Positions 48,575 through 60,982 of a stretch of DNA of 64,000 nucleotides are shown here, one piece after another (the stretch's first letter is position 1; every line of letters begins with the position of its first letter). Both the position numbers and the translations under genes were made by a program. The stretch is from contig OY856409.1 in assembly GCA_963693085.1 (NCBI GenBank), positions 298,758,558 to 298,822,557 on the forward strand, in the 5' to 3' direction. Source of the stretch: Alisma plantago-aquatica. Taxonomy: Eukaryota; Streptophyta; Magnoliopsida; Alismatales; Alismataceae. The notes under the pieces are model-generated. The model did no database searches. It was given only the letters and a program-made list of their open reading frames with translations, and had not been told where the DNA came from.

Positions 48575-50135
48575 AGAAACATTGTTATTGCTGATAATAG
48601 AATAACACTGAGCAGTAGAATTATATTTACTCAACAGCAGGTAAATCATTGAATAAGATATGCAGAGCAGTATTCTCTATGCAATCATTTCAATTATAAC
48701 TTGATTAAGCAGTAAGTCATTCATTTAAGAAGGAATATGAAGAACATGTATATCATTTATCCAACTATGATATAATAGACCATGTATCATCAACCATTGA
48801 TTCTCGCAATTCAACCCTAAGCAAATATGATACACGGCTGATTACGTTTTACAATCATACTTATGCCCTGAGGAGATGAGGTATACCGCTCATACTCCAA
48901 CCAACCACAGTTACGTAAAGCATCGGTACCACACATAGGTCAATGGAAGAGTCGGATTCCCATGACCTCAACTATCTCGGTCAGTACGAGATAACATGCA
49001 GGACATCTTGTGTCTCTGCTAGATAGCTTTCCAGGGTATACTAGCAACATCGCTATTAGAGTTATAGCCCATAGCATACACTCTCTTCAGGATATAGCCC
49101 GTAGCCAATGCCCGGTATTATTTTTTGGAGTCATGGCCCGTAGCCATGCTCTTATTGGGGTATGGTCCGTAACCAATCCCGTTCATAGGACATAGCCCGT
49201 AGCAATGCCTATGGGGCATAAGGATATAATTGCCCAATTACCCCCACATATTCAAAAATATGCGTTCTGAGTAAACTCATTTCAACATTCAGCTAATTCT
49301 GACGCTGATGGATCTGTGATCAGGGCAACTACATTATATGGTATCACTTGATTAATTAAGTACATTATCATATTCTTTTAGCATCAGCCAAGTTTCCAAA
49401 CATAAATTAATAAGACAAATACTATAAAGAAGACATGTACTATTTCCATTACTCATTTCTCAGTCTTTATAAGACATGAGGATCTCAGTCCCTCATTTCA
49501 ATACTGGGAATTTTCATTCCTTTGCAACTCAATGCCATAATCATATGGTTCTGGGTATTCAAACCCTTAGCTCATCATTGAGCATTATTACCACTTTTTC
49601 ATGTAATTATTACCTTCAGGTCACCTGACCAAGGTAAATATGATGCTTATTACATAAACATCTTCTCATGGCACTTAAGGCCCATTACTACTCTTATTAC
49701 CTCATACTAGGCAATAAGGTATATAATGGCACATAAGGCCCAATAAACAATGTCAATACATAAAATGTCATAGCTCATACCTGGCTATGTTCATCATCAC
49801 ATCATACCTCCATGGTTAGTACAGATGATAATACATCAATTTCATATCAGCACCATGCAAAACAATATATAACATCATTATTCAAGGGTAACACCACTAT
49901 TCCCTTACCAGGGTTAGGGTTTCCCATTTCTCATTAATTCAGACCCTCTTGAGTTAACCAACTTTATCTTGTATTAAGGTATTTCCCCTCTTAATACATT
50001 CCATCACAGAATACTCACCCTTAGCATACAATGCATAGGCCACACATTAGAATTATCCAACTATCTCACATGATATGGACTTATCTTATTTTAAGGCATA
50101 ACTTTATTATAAAGTTGCCTATAAACAATCGCAAT

Positions 50136-50461
50136 GATACACCCTCAACTAGGGTTTCACAAGGATACACCCTCAACCAGGGTTCACAATGATACACCCT
50201 CCACTAGGGTTTCACAAGGTTACACCCTCAACCAGGGTTCACAATGATACACCCTCCACTAGGGTTTCACAAGGTTACACCCTCAACCATGGTTCACAAT
50301 GATACACCCTCCACTAGGGTTTCACAAGGTTACACCCTCAACTAGGGTTCACAATGATACACCCTCCACTAGGGTTTCACAAGGTTACACCCTCAACCAG
50401 GGTTCACAATGATACACACTCCACTAGGATTTCACAAGGATACACCCTCAACTAGGGTTTA
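50136..50461. repeat. 27/28-bp (55-bp dimer) tandem array (D, 3' LTR)
   Basis: Alternating units GATACACCCTCCACTAGGGT + TTCACAAG and GTTACACCCTCAACCAGGGT + TCACAAT run head to tail, giving a 55-bp dimer repeated about six times. Each unit has a small inverted repeat ACCCT..AGGGT. The other LTR has the matching array at 57,414-57,739. Confidence 0.96.
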
Positions 50462-51129
50462 CTAACATCCTAATTAGTGATTTCACATGTAGACAACCTC
50501 TTATTAAGGTTATACATTGAATCAGCCTCAATTAGGGTTTACATAATGTATTGGGTCCATGCATTTGTTATGCATTAATGACTAGTACCATTAAAGGTAT
50601 CTCCCACCTAATCACATTAGGTTTTCAAAAAGGTTTGATCAATTAGACCTTCAATAACATGAGGTATCCAATTGAATTAACCAAATTGAACCACACTCAA
50701 TTCTAATCAATGGAACTTCAACCAATTGGATCATCAACTCCATCATCATTTGAATCATGGCTCACCCCTCAATTGGGACTTCAATTATGGTCTGATCTCA
50801 ATGGGATTAGGGTTTATAAACACCAATTAGAGCTTTGAAGTTGATCATCAATCATGCTACTAATTGTGTTTCAATTGATTGCATTGGACCTTCAACCATT
50901 GAATTCATGGAACCAATCATCAATTGGACCTATGCTCATACATCAATTGAGTTTAATAGGTCAACCTTCAACTAATTTGACCCTCAATTGACCCTCAATT
51001 GGTCATCAATTAGGGCTTGATTCAATTGAATTAGGGTTTGGAATCGATGATTCAACAACACTAATCAATGTAAGACTAGTTGCTTTGAAACCATTGAACC
51101 ATCATCCAAATTGGGTATGACCTGACCCC

Positions 51130-52260
51130 AAACGGTCTTGAGGTCGTTTGGATGACCTCCAAACGGTCTTGAGACCGTTTGCCCATCATATCACTCAAAT
51201 CTAAGCAATCCAATTAGGGTTTGGTTCATTGGATTGATCACCAAATCAGCATTACATTGTTTAACAGCTTGGTACCTTTAGACCTTCAAACACCTAACTA
51301 TACTCAACCCTAGACCTCCAAACGGTCTTGGGTGACCACAAAACGGTCTTGAGACCGTTTGGATGAGCTCCAAACGGTCTTGAGACCGTTTGCCCATCCA
51401 ACCTTTGGACTCTAGTGAAAATTCATCATGGATTGGTCTATCGAGTTGATCAACAAATCAGCACTACATTGCAATATGATTAGTACCTTTGGATCTTCAA
51501 TTGGTCAACTATACTTGACCCCAGACCTCCAAACGGTCTTGGGGTGATCCCCAAACGGTCTTGAGACCATTTGGGTGGTCCCCAAACGGTCTTGAAACCG
51601 TTTGGGCTAATCAACCCAAAATCTCTAATTAACTCATTGGAGTTTCAGCACTGATTTCAATTAGGGTTTGCCCAATTGATTAGCCTTCAACTCATGACTC
51701 GTTTGGAATTAATCCATAAAATTTGGTGAGTCATTAACCAACATCATTAGGAACAGTAATATTATACGGTCAATGCTTAGTCAACCATCTTATACGGTCT
51801 TGAAACCGTTTTCCCAAAACGTTCAATTAAATCAGATTGAAAATCAGCACTTAATCCAATTAGGTTTCCCTAATTGATTAGGCTTCAACTCACGATTCAT
51901 TTGGAGTTAATCCCTCAAATTTGGAGGGTTATTAATAAACATAATTATGAACAGGAATACCGTACGGTCAACGCTTGGTAAACCATCTCAAACGGTCTTG
52001 AAACCGTTTGCTCAACCAGGTCAAGTTAATCAGGTTGAAAATCAGCACATAATTCAATCTGATTTCCTAATTGATTGGCCTTCAACTATCGATTCCTTTG
52101 GAGTTAATCCCTCCAATTTGGAGGGTTATCAGACTACATAATTAGGAACAAAATTCCCAAACGGTCAATGCTTGGTCAACCATCTCAAACGGTCTTGAAA
52201 CCATTTTCTCCCAAACGGTTTCAAACCGTTTGCCCTTAAACGGTTTGCTGAAACCGCATA
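51130..52260. repeat. AAACGGTC inverted-repeat array within about 197-bp higher-order repeats (D, 3' LTR)
   Basis: Perfect 22-bp inverted repeats (arms CAAACGGTCT and AGACCGTTTG, centre TG) occur at 51,160-51,181 and 51,371-51,392. One- or two-base variants lie near 51,130, 51,340, 51,552 and 51,583. From about 51,610 a roughly 197-bp unit repeats three times. Each unit contains ACGGTCAA.GCTT.GT, a palindrome remnant and TTGGAGTTAATCC; anchor starts are near 51,765, 51,963 and 52,159. Confidence 0.92.
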
Positions 52261-52808
52261 GCCAATCAAATTAAAACGATTTGGAGTAGCTATCAAAACG
52301 GTTTTTCTTGGTAATTTTCTTTGGATAAGCATCTAGAATGATGTCATCATCCCCTTCCTTCGAACAACCAAGAACAGCAACCGTTCTTGATAGAAATTGC
52401 AGCAAAGAAACAAGAGTGTATCAAATTGAAGAAATCAATCAACAAAGCATAGAGAATTGATGCAATAGCAATGATTAAGGGTTTGAGTTATAAAACCCGC
52501 CTCCAATTGAGCTCCAAAGCTCCAAGTTCATGCCATTAATGGTGTATGAAGCTCTTGCAACTCCCCCTAGGCTCGTCCTCAAGCTTTTGATTGCAAAAGT
52601 TGGCTAGGGTTGAAGATGAGATCAAAATAAGAAGGAATCCATAATTTATTTTCAATTTCCACCATGAAATCAAGGAGAACGAAGGTAAAGGGCTTACCCA
52701 CAGGTTGGGGAAGTGCTCCCTGCTCCTCCCTATCTCCTCGGTCAGTTTTGCAAGCAAGGGGAAGAAGAAAATCTGAAAAAGGCCTTGGTTTGGGCTTGGA
52801 AATGGCAC

Positions 52809-52815
52809 TTTTATA
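52809..52815 (-). promoter_or_regulatory. Candidate TATA box (D, 3' LTR)
   Basis: On the minus strand CTTTATAAAAGTGCC contains TATAAAA about 885 bp from the LTR 5' end, preserved exactly in the other LTR (60,087-60,093). It fits a U3 promoter directing transcription leftward. Confidence 0.5.
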
Positions 52816-53699
52816 AAGAAATCGATGAGAGAGAATATGCCTTATAAAAATCCAATTAATCCAAAAATTATGGCCACCTCTTCCCCCTTAACTCCATGGA
52901 TACGAGGCATATCCCTTTGCCTTTAATTCTCCTTCATTATCCTCAATTTAAAGAAAAGCAAATTAAGCACCTTAATGCTTATTATATTAATATCCCATAT
53001 GTGAGTGGAAATTACTTTTCTTTATAATAAGGTGAGTGGAATTTCACCTACTTAAGATATTTTCGTTCCTTATCTTAGAAAAGGAACGTCCATCCTTATT
53101 CAAAATCAACCCAAAACATTTTGGTTGAAAGCCCTTCAATTATTTTTATTCATTTTTGCCCTAAATCAAATTAGGGTTTCAATTAGGCATTATTCTTGAT
53201 TATTTTAATGTCAAGATTCTCTCTCCTACAACTTAATTCAAATGAGGAGTCCCTCTCATTTTATTTGCTCTAAAAGATGCTAAGAAATATTAGGGACCTT
53301 GTTGAAGTGGTAATTTGCATATTGAACCCTATATTTTGGGTAAATTGCACTTTACTCCAAAACTAGGTTTTAATGCACAACATTGTCCAACAAGCTCTAT
53401 CTTGGTGTCCAGGCTTGGGAAAACCATACCACTACATTATATTCATTCTTATGATGTCACAACATCAGAGGAACATCTTATCATGTGCAATTTTCAAGTT
53501 AACCCCTCAACTTGGGTAATTTGCACTTTAGTCAAAAATAAGCAAACATTGCTTCAACATTGTTCAAACATGACCAAAATTGAAACATAGGTTCCTATTG
53601 AGACATAATAACTTTTCAAAAGATGAGATTAAACATATAATCATCTTTCTTAATCAAAACACCTAGGGTTAAAGCATAACCCAGGTAAGGGATGTTACA

Positions 53700-55407
53700 A
53701 ATTATAAACCCCTAACAAGGATTTCGTCCCCGAAATCCCAGATAAAGGGATCATATATTATTCATTCATCATATCATCATGTCGCTACATAACACCTCAT
53801 TGTTATGGAGACATCATAGAGATTTGATCAACACAAAGTTCCTTCTCACAATATTCTCATAGAGTCAATTGAGATCTTATCTTAAAGACATATTTAGTTG
53901 TTATGTTTATGCAAAGCATAAACCCCTAACATATGATTTTCATATCACTTTATATAATCAGACTGATTTCATAGTTGACCACTCCAGGTAGCTAATCTAA
54001 ACCATCTGATAATTCTCAGATACCAGAATCCATTACCCTGGTATCAGTCACATGTGTTGAAAACACATCATATTCTCATCTTTCTTTTATCATATTTACA
54101 ACTTTATTGAACAGGGATCACCTCCCTTATTCTCTTTCTCATCATATAAGGGTCATACTTTTACTTCCTCATATACACATACTGATCTGAATTCATATCA
54201 GATCCCTCTTTCTTGTACTTAAGATATGATACATTTATCCATACCATATTTCCAATTTCATGATACTCATTAGATTGTCTCAGAATGATTGCTTGATCAG
54301 GGCAATAAAAAAGATATCAATCTAAGAGTTTCCATACTCACTTTATCATCAATAGTTGTGCACCTGATCAGGGTTTACAAGTACTAAGATCAAGTAGTAT
54401 GCACTTACATGCTATCATATTACTTTCTTTTCATATTACCATAACATAAGATTTAACATCCCTAAATTTTATCCAGGCATCTCTTCTATACCTCTTCCTC
54501 TTTCATGGAGGTGAGATCAATATAGAGCATTTAAAAGAATACTGAAAAAAATTCAAATTCTAGTTCTCATCATTTCATCCCTATATAGTAACCAATGGGG
54601 AAAACAATATCAACAATCTTTTTTTTTTATAACAAAAAGGGTTTAGTGTACTCAACATGTACACATTTATAACATACCTTGTACTCATATCATGGTCTTA
54701 CTAGTCTTATTACTGAAGCAAAAACTAAGCCATAGAATCTTACAGGTGAAAGGTTAAGACCTTTGCACTTACTTAGTGGCTACTTCCCTGGTACACTAGG
54801 CATTTATTGCACTATTAGTACCACAAACTTGGCTTTTTAAAACCATTAGGCAAATGTCTCTAGAATTATAGAGACCATTCCCTACTTCTCAGCTTATTGC
54901 CCCTTCTTGGGCATTACCATCACATATTTATTATCTGTCTGAACTCATAGCAGAGTCCACTTTCTTGCTATAAGTTAATCTTTTCCATATTTTCCCTTGT
55001 CCCAACATGACTAAGTCATTTAGGAACTCATTCAAAGCTCAAGCTTTCTGTATTAAGGACTGATAACCTAGGTTGTAAGCCTAGCATCCAGTCCACTCAT
55101 ATGCATTACTGTTGCCCTAATCTTCCCAATAAGAGCATGATCATAGGATTCTCTATCCTGATCAGGTCTTAATGGGGATTCTCAGGCACTCATTCTATTC
55201 TCGCATGATCCCTTGCACCTCTTCTTGGTGCAACAACATTGCCCTAAGCAATGTGTTCATTGTTCTCTCCAGTCATTTTAAACTTTACCCTTTCTCTGCA
55301 CAAGTAGAAATCATTATAGGGTATATTGGAGGACACTAACACAGACTCAACAACTTAGTCCTATGTCTCTGTAGACTCAACGAACCTAGAGCTCTGATAC
55401 CACTAAA
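53700..55407 (-). mobile_element. Non-coding interior of element D (1,708 bp)
   Basis: No gag or pol similarity exists on either strand, and no open frame of note. Next to the 3' LTR (minus strand) it has GGGATTTCGGGGACGAAATCC, split as GGGATTTCGGGG + ACGAAATCC, and TTGTTAGGGGTTTATAATT. This is the kind of end seen after the last pol codons of Tekay/Del elements, and the short AGGGG run is the only polypurine-tract candidate. At the other end is a perfect primer site. With 11.1 kb of LTR for 1.7 kb of interior, D must borrow all proteins from another element, the definition of a LARD-type element. Confidence 0.9.
55391..55402 (-). other. Primer binding site of element D (initiator tRNA-Met)
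   Basis: The minus strand reads TGGTATCAGAGC, a perfect match to the standard plant tRNA-iMet primer site, five bases from the LTR end (..CGTTACA). It fixes the transcription direction of D as leftward. Confidence 0.93.
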
Positions 55408-55800
55408 TGTAACGACCGTCTCGCGAAAATAGGATTAACTAATGCGGAAGCGAATTATTTGCAGCGGATTACTGAAAATCACTGAAAATTTAAAACCATT
55501 TATCAAAAGATCCATTCATAGGAAAACTCTTTCATTTAGAACCAAAGTAAAACATTACATCCTGGTTCATATATATACATATCATGCCTCTTTGCACAAA
55601 ATCTCAGATCGGAGAATCAAAACACTAACTCCTAGGACCCGAGAGTACAGAGACGACTCATAGGACTATCTACACAAAACCAGACAACCAATGTGTCCAC
55701 CTGTTGGATCACTGCTGTCCCTATGACTACTGCTGTTGTTGCTCACCCACTGAAAGGTTTCTTCCTCTTCTTCAGCGATTACCTAAAAATTTAATCCCAT

Positions 55801-55852
55801 GGGGGTGAGACAATTATAAAAATTGTCCCAGCGAGAGATATAACTCTCTACC
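55801..55852 (-). other. Conserved double-hairpin block (D, 5' LTR)
   Basis: Same block as 48,523-48,574. Both stems (GACAATT/AATTGTC and GAGAG.../...CTCTC) are retained; this copy has GAGAGATATAACTCTC, closer to the perfect palindrome in S. Confidence 0.7.
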
Positions 55853-57413
55853 AGAAACATTGTTATTGCTGATAATAGAATAACACTGAGCGGTAGAATT
55901 ATATTTACTCAACAGCAGGTAAATCATTGAATAAGATATGCAGAGCAGTATTCTCTATGCAATCATTTCAATTATAACTTGATTAAGCAGCAAGTCATTC
56001 ATTTAAGAAGGAATATGAAGAACATGTATATCATTTATCCAACTATGATATAATAGACCATGTATCATCAACCATTGATTCTCGCAATTCAACCCTAAGC
56101 AAATATGCTACACGGCTGATTATGTTTTACAATCATACTTATGCCCTGAGGAGATGAGGTATACCGCTCATACTCCAACCGACCACAGTTACGTAAAGCA
56201 TCGGTACCACACATAGGTCAATGGAAGAGCCGGATTCCCATGACCTCAACTATCTCGGTCAGTACGAGATAACATGCAGGACATCTTGTGTCTCTGCTAG
56301 ATAGCTTTCCAGGGTATACTGGCAACATCGCTATTAGAGTTATAGCCCATAGCATATACTCTCTTCAGGATATGGCCCATAGCCAATGCCCGGTATTATT
56401 TTGTGGAGTCATGGCCCGTAGCCATGCTCTTATTGGGGTATGGTCCGTAACCAATCCCATTCATAGGACATAGCCCGTAGCAATGCCTATGGGGCATAAG
56501 GATATAATTGCCCAATTACCCCCACATATTCAAAAATATGCATTCTGAGTAAACTCGTTTCACCATTCAGCTAATTCTGACGTTGATGGATCTGTGATCA
56601 GGGCAACTACATTATATGGAATCACTTGATTAATTAAGTACATTATCATATTCTTTTAGCATCAGCCAAGTTTCCAAACATAACTTAATAAGACAAATGC
56701 TATAAAGAAAACATGTACTATTTCCATTAATCACTTCTCAGTCTTTATAAGACATGGGGATCTCAGTCCCTCATTTCAATACTGGGAATTTTCATTCCTT
56801 TGCAACTCAATGCCATAATCATATGGTTCTGGGTATTCAAACCCTTAGCTCATCATTGAGCATTATTACCACTTTTTCAAGTAATTATCACCTTCAGGTC
56901 ACCTGACCAAGGTAAATATGATGCTTATTACATAAACATCTTCTCATGGCACTTAAGGCCCATTACTTCTCTTATTACCTCATACTAGGCAATAAGGTAT
57001 AGCATGGCACATAAGGCCCAATAAACAATGTCAATACATAAAATGTCATAGCTCATACCTGGCTATGTTCATCATCACATCATACCTGCATGGTTAGTAC
57101 AGATGATAATACATCAATTTCATATCAGCACCATGCAAAACAATATATAACATCATTATTCAAGGGTAACACCACTGTTCCCTTACCAGGGTTAGGGTTT
57201 CCCATTTCTCATTAATTCAGACCCTCTTGAGTTAACCAACTTTATCTTGTATTAAGGTATTTCCTCTCTTAAGACATTCCATCACAGAATACTCACCCTT
57301 AGCATACAATGCATAGGCCACACATTAGAATTGTCCAACTATCTCACATGATATGGACTTATCTTAGTTGAAGGCATAACTTTATTATAAAGTTGCCTAT
57401 AAACAATCGAAAT

Positions 57414-57739
57414 GATACACCCTCAACTAGGGTTTCACAAGGATACACCCTCAACCAGGGTTCACAATGATACACCCTCCACTAGGGTTTCACAAGGTTA
57501 CACCCTCAACCAGGGTTCACAATGATACACCCTCCACTAGGGTTTCACAAGGTTACACCCTCAACCAGGGTTCACAATGATACACCCTCCACTAGGGTTT
57601 CACAAGGTTACACCCTCAACCAGGGTTCACAATGATACACCCTCCACTAGGGTTTCACTAGGTTACACCCTCAACCAGGGTTCACAATGATACACCCTCC
57701 ACTAGGGTTTCACAAGGATACACCCTCAACTAGGGTTTA
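57414..57739. repeat. 55-bp dimer tandem array (D, 5' LTR)
   Basis: Collinear with 50,136-50,461: the same unit order and same number of units, with scattered substitutions. The array therefore already existed when D inserted, and neither copy has expanded since. Confidence 0.96.
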
Positions 57740-58407
57740 CTAACATCCTAATTAGTGATTTCACATGTAGACAACCTCTTATTAAGGTTATACATTGAAT
57801 CAGCCTCAATTAAGGTTTACATCATGTATTGGGTCCATGCATTTGTTATGCATTAATGACTAGTACCATTAAAGGTATCTCCCACCTAATCACATTAGGT
57901 TTTCAAAAAGGTTTGATCAATTAGACCTTCAATAACATGAGGTATCCAATTGAATTAACCAAATTGAACCACACTCAATTCTAATCAATGGAACTTCAAC
58001 CAATTGGATCATCAACTCCATCATCATTTGAATCATGGCTCACCCCTCAATTGGGACTTCAATTATGGTCTGATCTCAATGGGATTAGGGTTTATAAACA
58101 CCAATTAGAGCTTTGAAGTTGATCATCAATCATGCTACTAATTGTGTTTCAATTGATTGCATTGGACCTTCAACCATTGAATTCATGGAACCAATCATCA
58201 ATTGGACCTATGCTCATACTTCAATTGAGTTTAATAGGTCAACCTTCAACTAATTTGACCCTCAATTGACCCTCAATTGGTCATCAACTAGGGCTTGATT
58301 CAATTGAATTAGGGTTTGGAATCGATGATTCAACAACACTAATCAATGTAAGACTAGTTGCTTTGAAACCATTGAACCATCATCCAAATTGGGTATGAAC
58401 TGACCCC

Positions 58408-59538
58408 AAACGGTCTTGAGGTCGTTTGGATGACCTCCAAACGGTCTTGAGACCGTTTGCCCATCATATCACTCAAATCTAAGCAATCCAGTTAGGGTTT
58501 GGTTCATTGGATTGATCACCAAATCAACATTACATTGTTTAACAGCTTGGTACCTTTAGACCTTCAAACACCTAACTATACTCAACCCTAGACCTCCAAA
58601 CGGTCTTGTGTGACCACAAAACGGTCTTGAGACCGTTTGGATGAGCTCCAAACGGTCTTGAGACCGTTTGCCCATCCAACCTTTGGACTCTAGTGAAAAT
58701 TCATCATGGATTGGTCTATCGAGTTGATCAACAAATCAGCACTACATTGCAATATGATTAGTACCTTTGGACCTTCAATTGGTCAACTATACTTGACCCC
58801 AGACCTCCAAACGGTCTTGGGGTGATTCCCAAACGGTCTTGAGACCGTTTGGGTGGTCCCCAAACGGTCTTGAAACCGTTTGGGCTAATCAACCCAAAAT
58901 CTCTAATTAACTCATTGGAATTTCAGCACTGATTTCAATTAGGGTGTGCCCAATTGATTAGCCTTCAACTCATGACTCGGTTGGAATTAATCCATAAAAT
59001 TTGGTGAGTCATTAACCAACATCATTAGGAACAGTAATATCATACGGTCAACGCTTAGTCAACCATCTTATACGGTCTTGAGACCGTTTGCCCAAAAAGT
59101 TCAATTAAATCAGATTGAAAATCAGCACTTAATCCAATTAGGTTTCCCTAATTGATTAGGCTTCAAATCACGATTCCTATGGCGTTAATCCCTCAAATTT
59201 GGAGGGTTATTAATAAACATAATTATGAACAGGAATCCCATACGGTCAACGCCTGGTCAACCATCTCAAACGGTCTTGAAACCGTTTTCTCAACCAGGTC
59301 AAGTTAATCAGGTTGAAAATCAGCACATAATTCAATCTGATTGCCTAATCGATTGGCCTTCAACTCTCGATTCCTTTGGAGTTAATCCCTCAAATTTGGA
59401 GGGTTATCAGCCTACTTAATTAGGAACAAAATTCCCAAACGGTCAACGCTTGGTCAACCATCTCAAATGGTCTTGAAACCGTTTTCTCCCAAACGGTTTC
59501 AAACCGTTTGCCCTTAAACGGTTTGCTGAAACCGCATA
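58408..59538. repeat. AAACGGTC inverted-repeat array (D, 5' LTR)
   Basis: Perfect 22-bp inverted repeats lie at 58,438-58,459, 58,649-58,670 and 58,830-58,851. The last is degraded in the other LTR (51,552-51,573). The three 197-bp units follow. Confidence 0.92.
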
Positions 59539-60086
59539 GCCAATCAAATTAAAACGATTTGGAGTAGCTATCAAAACGGTTTTGCTTGGTAAATTTCTTT
59601 GGATAAGCATCTAGGATGATTTCATCATCCCCTTCCTTCGAACAACCAAGAACAGAAACCGTTTTTTATGGAAATTGCAGCAAAGAAACAAGAGTGTATC
59701 AAATTGAAGAAATCAATCAACAAAGCATAGAGAATTGACGCAATAGCAATGTTTAAGGGTTTGAGTTATAAAACCCGCCTCCAATTGAGCTCCAAAGCTC
59801 CAAGCTCATGCCATTAATGGTGGATGAAGCTCTTGCAACTCCCCCTAGGCTCGTCCTCAAGCTTTTGATTGCAAAAGTTGGCTAGGGTTGAAGAGGAGAT
59901 CGAAATAAGAAGGAATCCATAATTTATTTTCGATTTCCACCATGAAATCAAGGAGAACGAAGGTCAAGGGCTTACCCACAGGTTGGGGACGTGATCCCTG
60001 CTCCTCCCTAGCTCCTTGGTCGGTTTTTCAAGCAAGGGAAAGAAGAAAATACGAAAAAGGCCTTGGTTTGGGCTTGGAAATGGCAC

Positions 60087-60093
60087 TTTTATA
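60087..60093 (-). promoter_or_regulatory. Candidate TATA box (D, 5' LTR)
   Basis: TATAAAA on the minus strand, in the same position as 52,809-52,815. In this LTR it would be the functional promoter of D. Confidence 0.5.
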
Positions 60094-60977
60094 AAGAAAT
60101 TGATGAGAGAGAATATGCCTTATAAAAATCCAATTAATCCAAAAATTATGGCCGCCTCTTCCCCCTCAACTCCATGGATACGAGGCATATCCCTTTGCCT
60201 TTAATTATCCTTCATTATCCTCAATTTAAAGAAAAGCAAATTAAGCACCTTAATGCTTATTATATTAATATCCCATATGTGAGTGGAAATTACTTTTCTT
60301 TATAATAAGGTGAGTGGAATTTCACCTACTTAAGATATTTTCGTTCCTTATCTTAGCAAAGGAACGTCCATCCTTATTAAAAATCAACCCAAAACATTTT
60401 GGTTGAAAGCCCTTCAATTATTTTTATTCATTTTTGCCCTAAATCAAATTAGGGTTTCAATTAGGCATTATTCTTGATTATTTTAATGTCAAGATTCTCT
60501 CTCCTACAACTTAATTCAAATGAGGAGTCCCTCTCATTTTCTTTGCTCTAAAAGATTCTAAGAAATATTAGGGACCTTGTTGAAGTGGTAATTTTCATAT
60601 TGAACCCTATATTTTGGGTAAATTGCACTTTACTCCAAAACTAGGTTTTAATGCACAACATTGTCCAACAAGCTCTATCTTGGTGTCCAGGCTTGGGAAA
60701 ACCATACCACTACATTATATTCATTCTTATGATGTCACAACATCAGAGGAACATCTTATCATGTGCAATTTGCAAGTTAACCCCTCAACTTGGGTAATTT
60801 GCACTTTAGTCCAAAATAAGCAAACATTGCTTCAACATTGTTCAAACAGGACCAAAATTGAAACATAGGTTCCTCTTGAGACATAATCACTTTTCAAAAG
60901 ATGAGATTAAACATATAATCATCTTTCTTAATCAAAACACCTAGAGTTAAAGCATAACCCAGGTCAGGGGTGTTACA

Positions 60978-60982
60978 ATAAC
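60978..60982. repeat. Target site duplication ATAAC, right copy (element D)
   Basis: Matches 48,125-48,129. The E LTR sequence resumes directly after it. Confidence 0.92.

Larger units (their letters stand above)
48130..53699 (-). mobile_element. 3' LTR of element D (5,570 bp)
   Basis: Read on the plus strand it runs from TGTAACGACCG to GATGTTACA. The second copy at 55,408-60,977 has exactly the same length, and checkpoints throughout are offset by 7,278 bp with no net insertion or deletion. Over the first 830 bp I count 17 substitutions between copies (about 2 percent), so the insertion is fairly young. Inside are a hairpin block, repeats of ATAGCCCGTAGC (49,060-49,215), a 55-bp array, AAACGGTC inverted repeats in three blocks about 197 bp apart, and a TATA box. 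Open frames (48,164-48,385, 49,010-49,195, 51,947-52,141, 52,536-52,808 and 53,315-53,590) mostly recur in the other LTR and match no protein family. Confidence 0.96.
55408..60977 (-). mobile_element. 5' LTR of element D (5,570 bp)
   Basis: It runs on the plus strand from TGTAACGACCG to GTGTTACA and is collinear with 48,130-53,699. Being next to the primer site, it is the 5' LTR and would drive transcription toward lower coordinates. It carries the same internal arrays. Most open frames match those of the other LTR (for example 55,442-55,663 and 56,288-56,473), but base changes do not favour coding. Beyond the listed repeats there is AT-rich sequence without genes. Confidence 0.96.

Noticed and set aside
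49010..49195. 61-codon frame present in both D LTRs (also 56,288-56,473)
   Set aside because: It spans degenerate ATAGCCCGTAGC repeats and changes residues freely between the LTRs. Shared presence is explained by LTR identity.
49908..49925. Telomere-like AGGGTTAGGGTTTCCC (also near 41,555)
   Set aside because: One or two scattered units in AT-rich plant DNA with no tandem telomeric array.
50136..50461. Regular 27/28-bp repeats with small inverted repeats, resembling a CRISPR array
   Set aside because: The units abut with no unique spacers, have a 55-bp dimer structure, and lie inside both LTRs of a plant retrotransposon.
52536..52808. 90-codon minus-strand frame just downstream of the TATA box in D
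   Set aside because: It has the right place for a leader peptide but no family match. The other LTR does not keep the same long frame.
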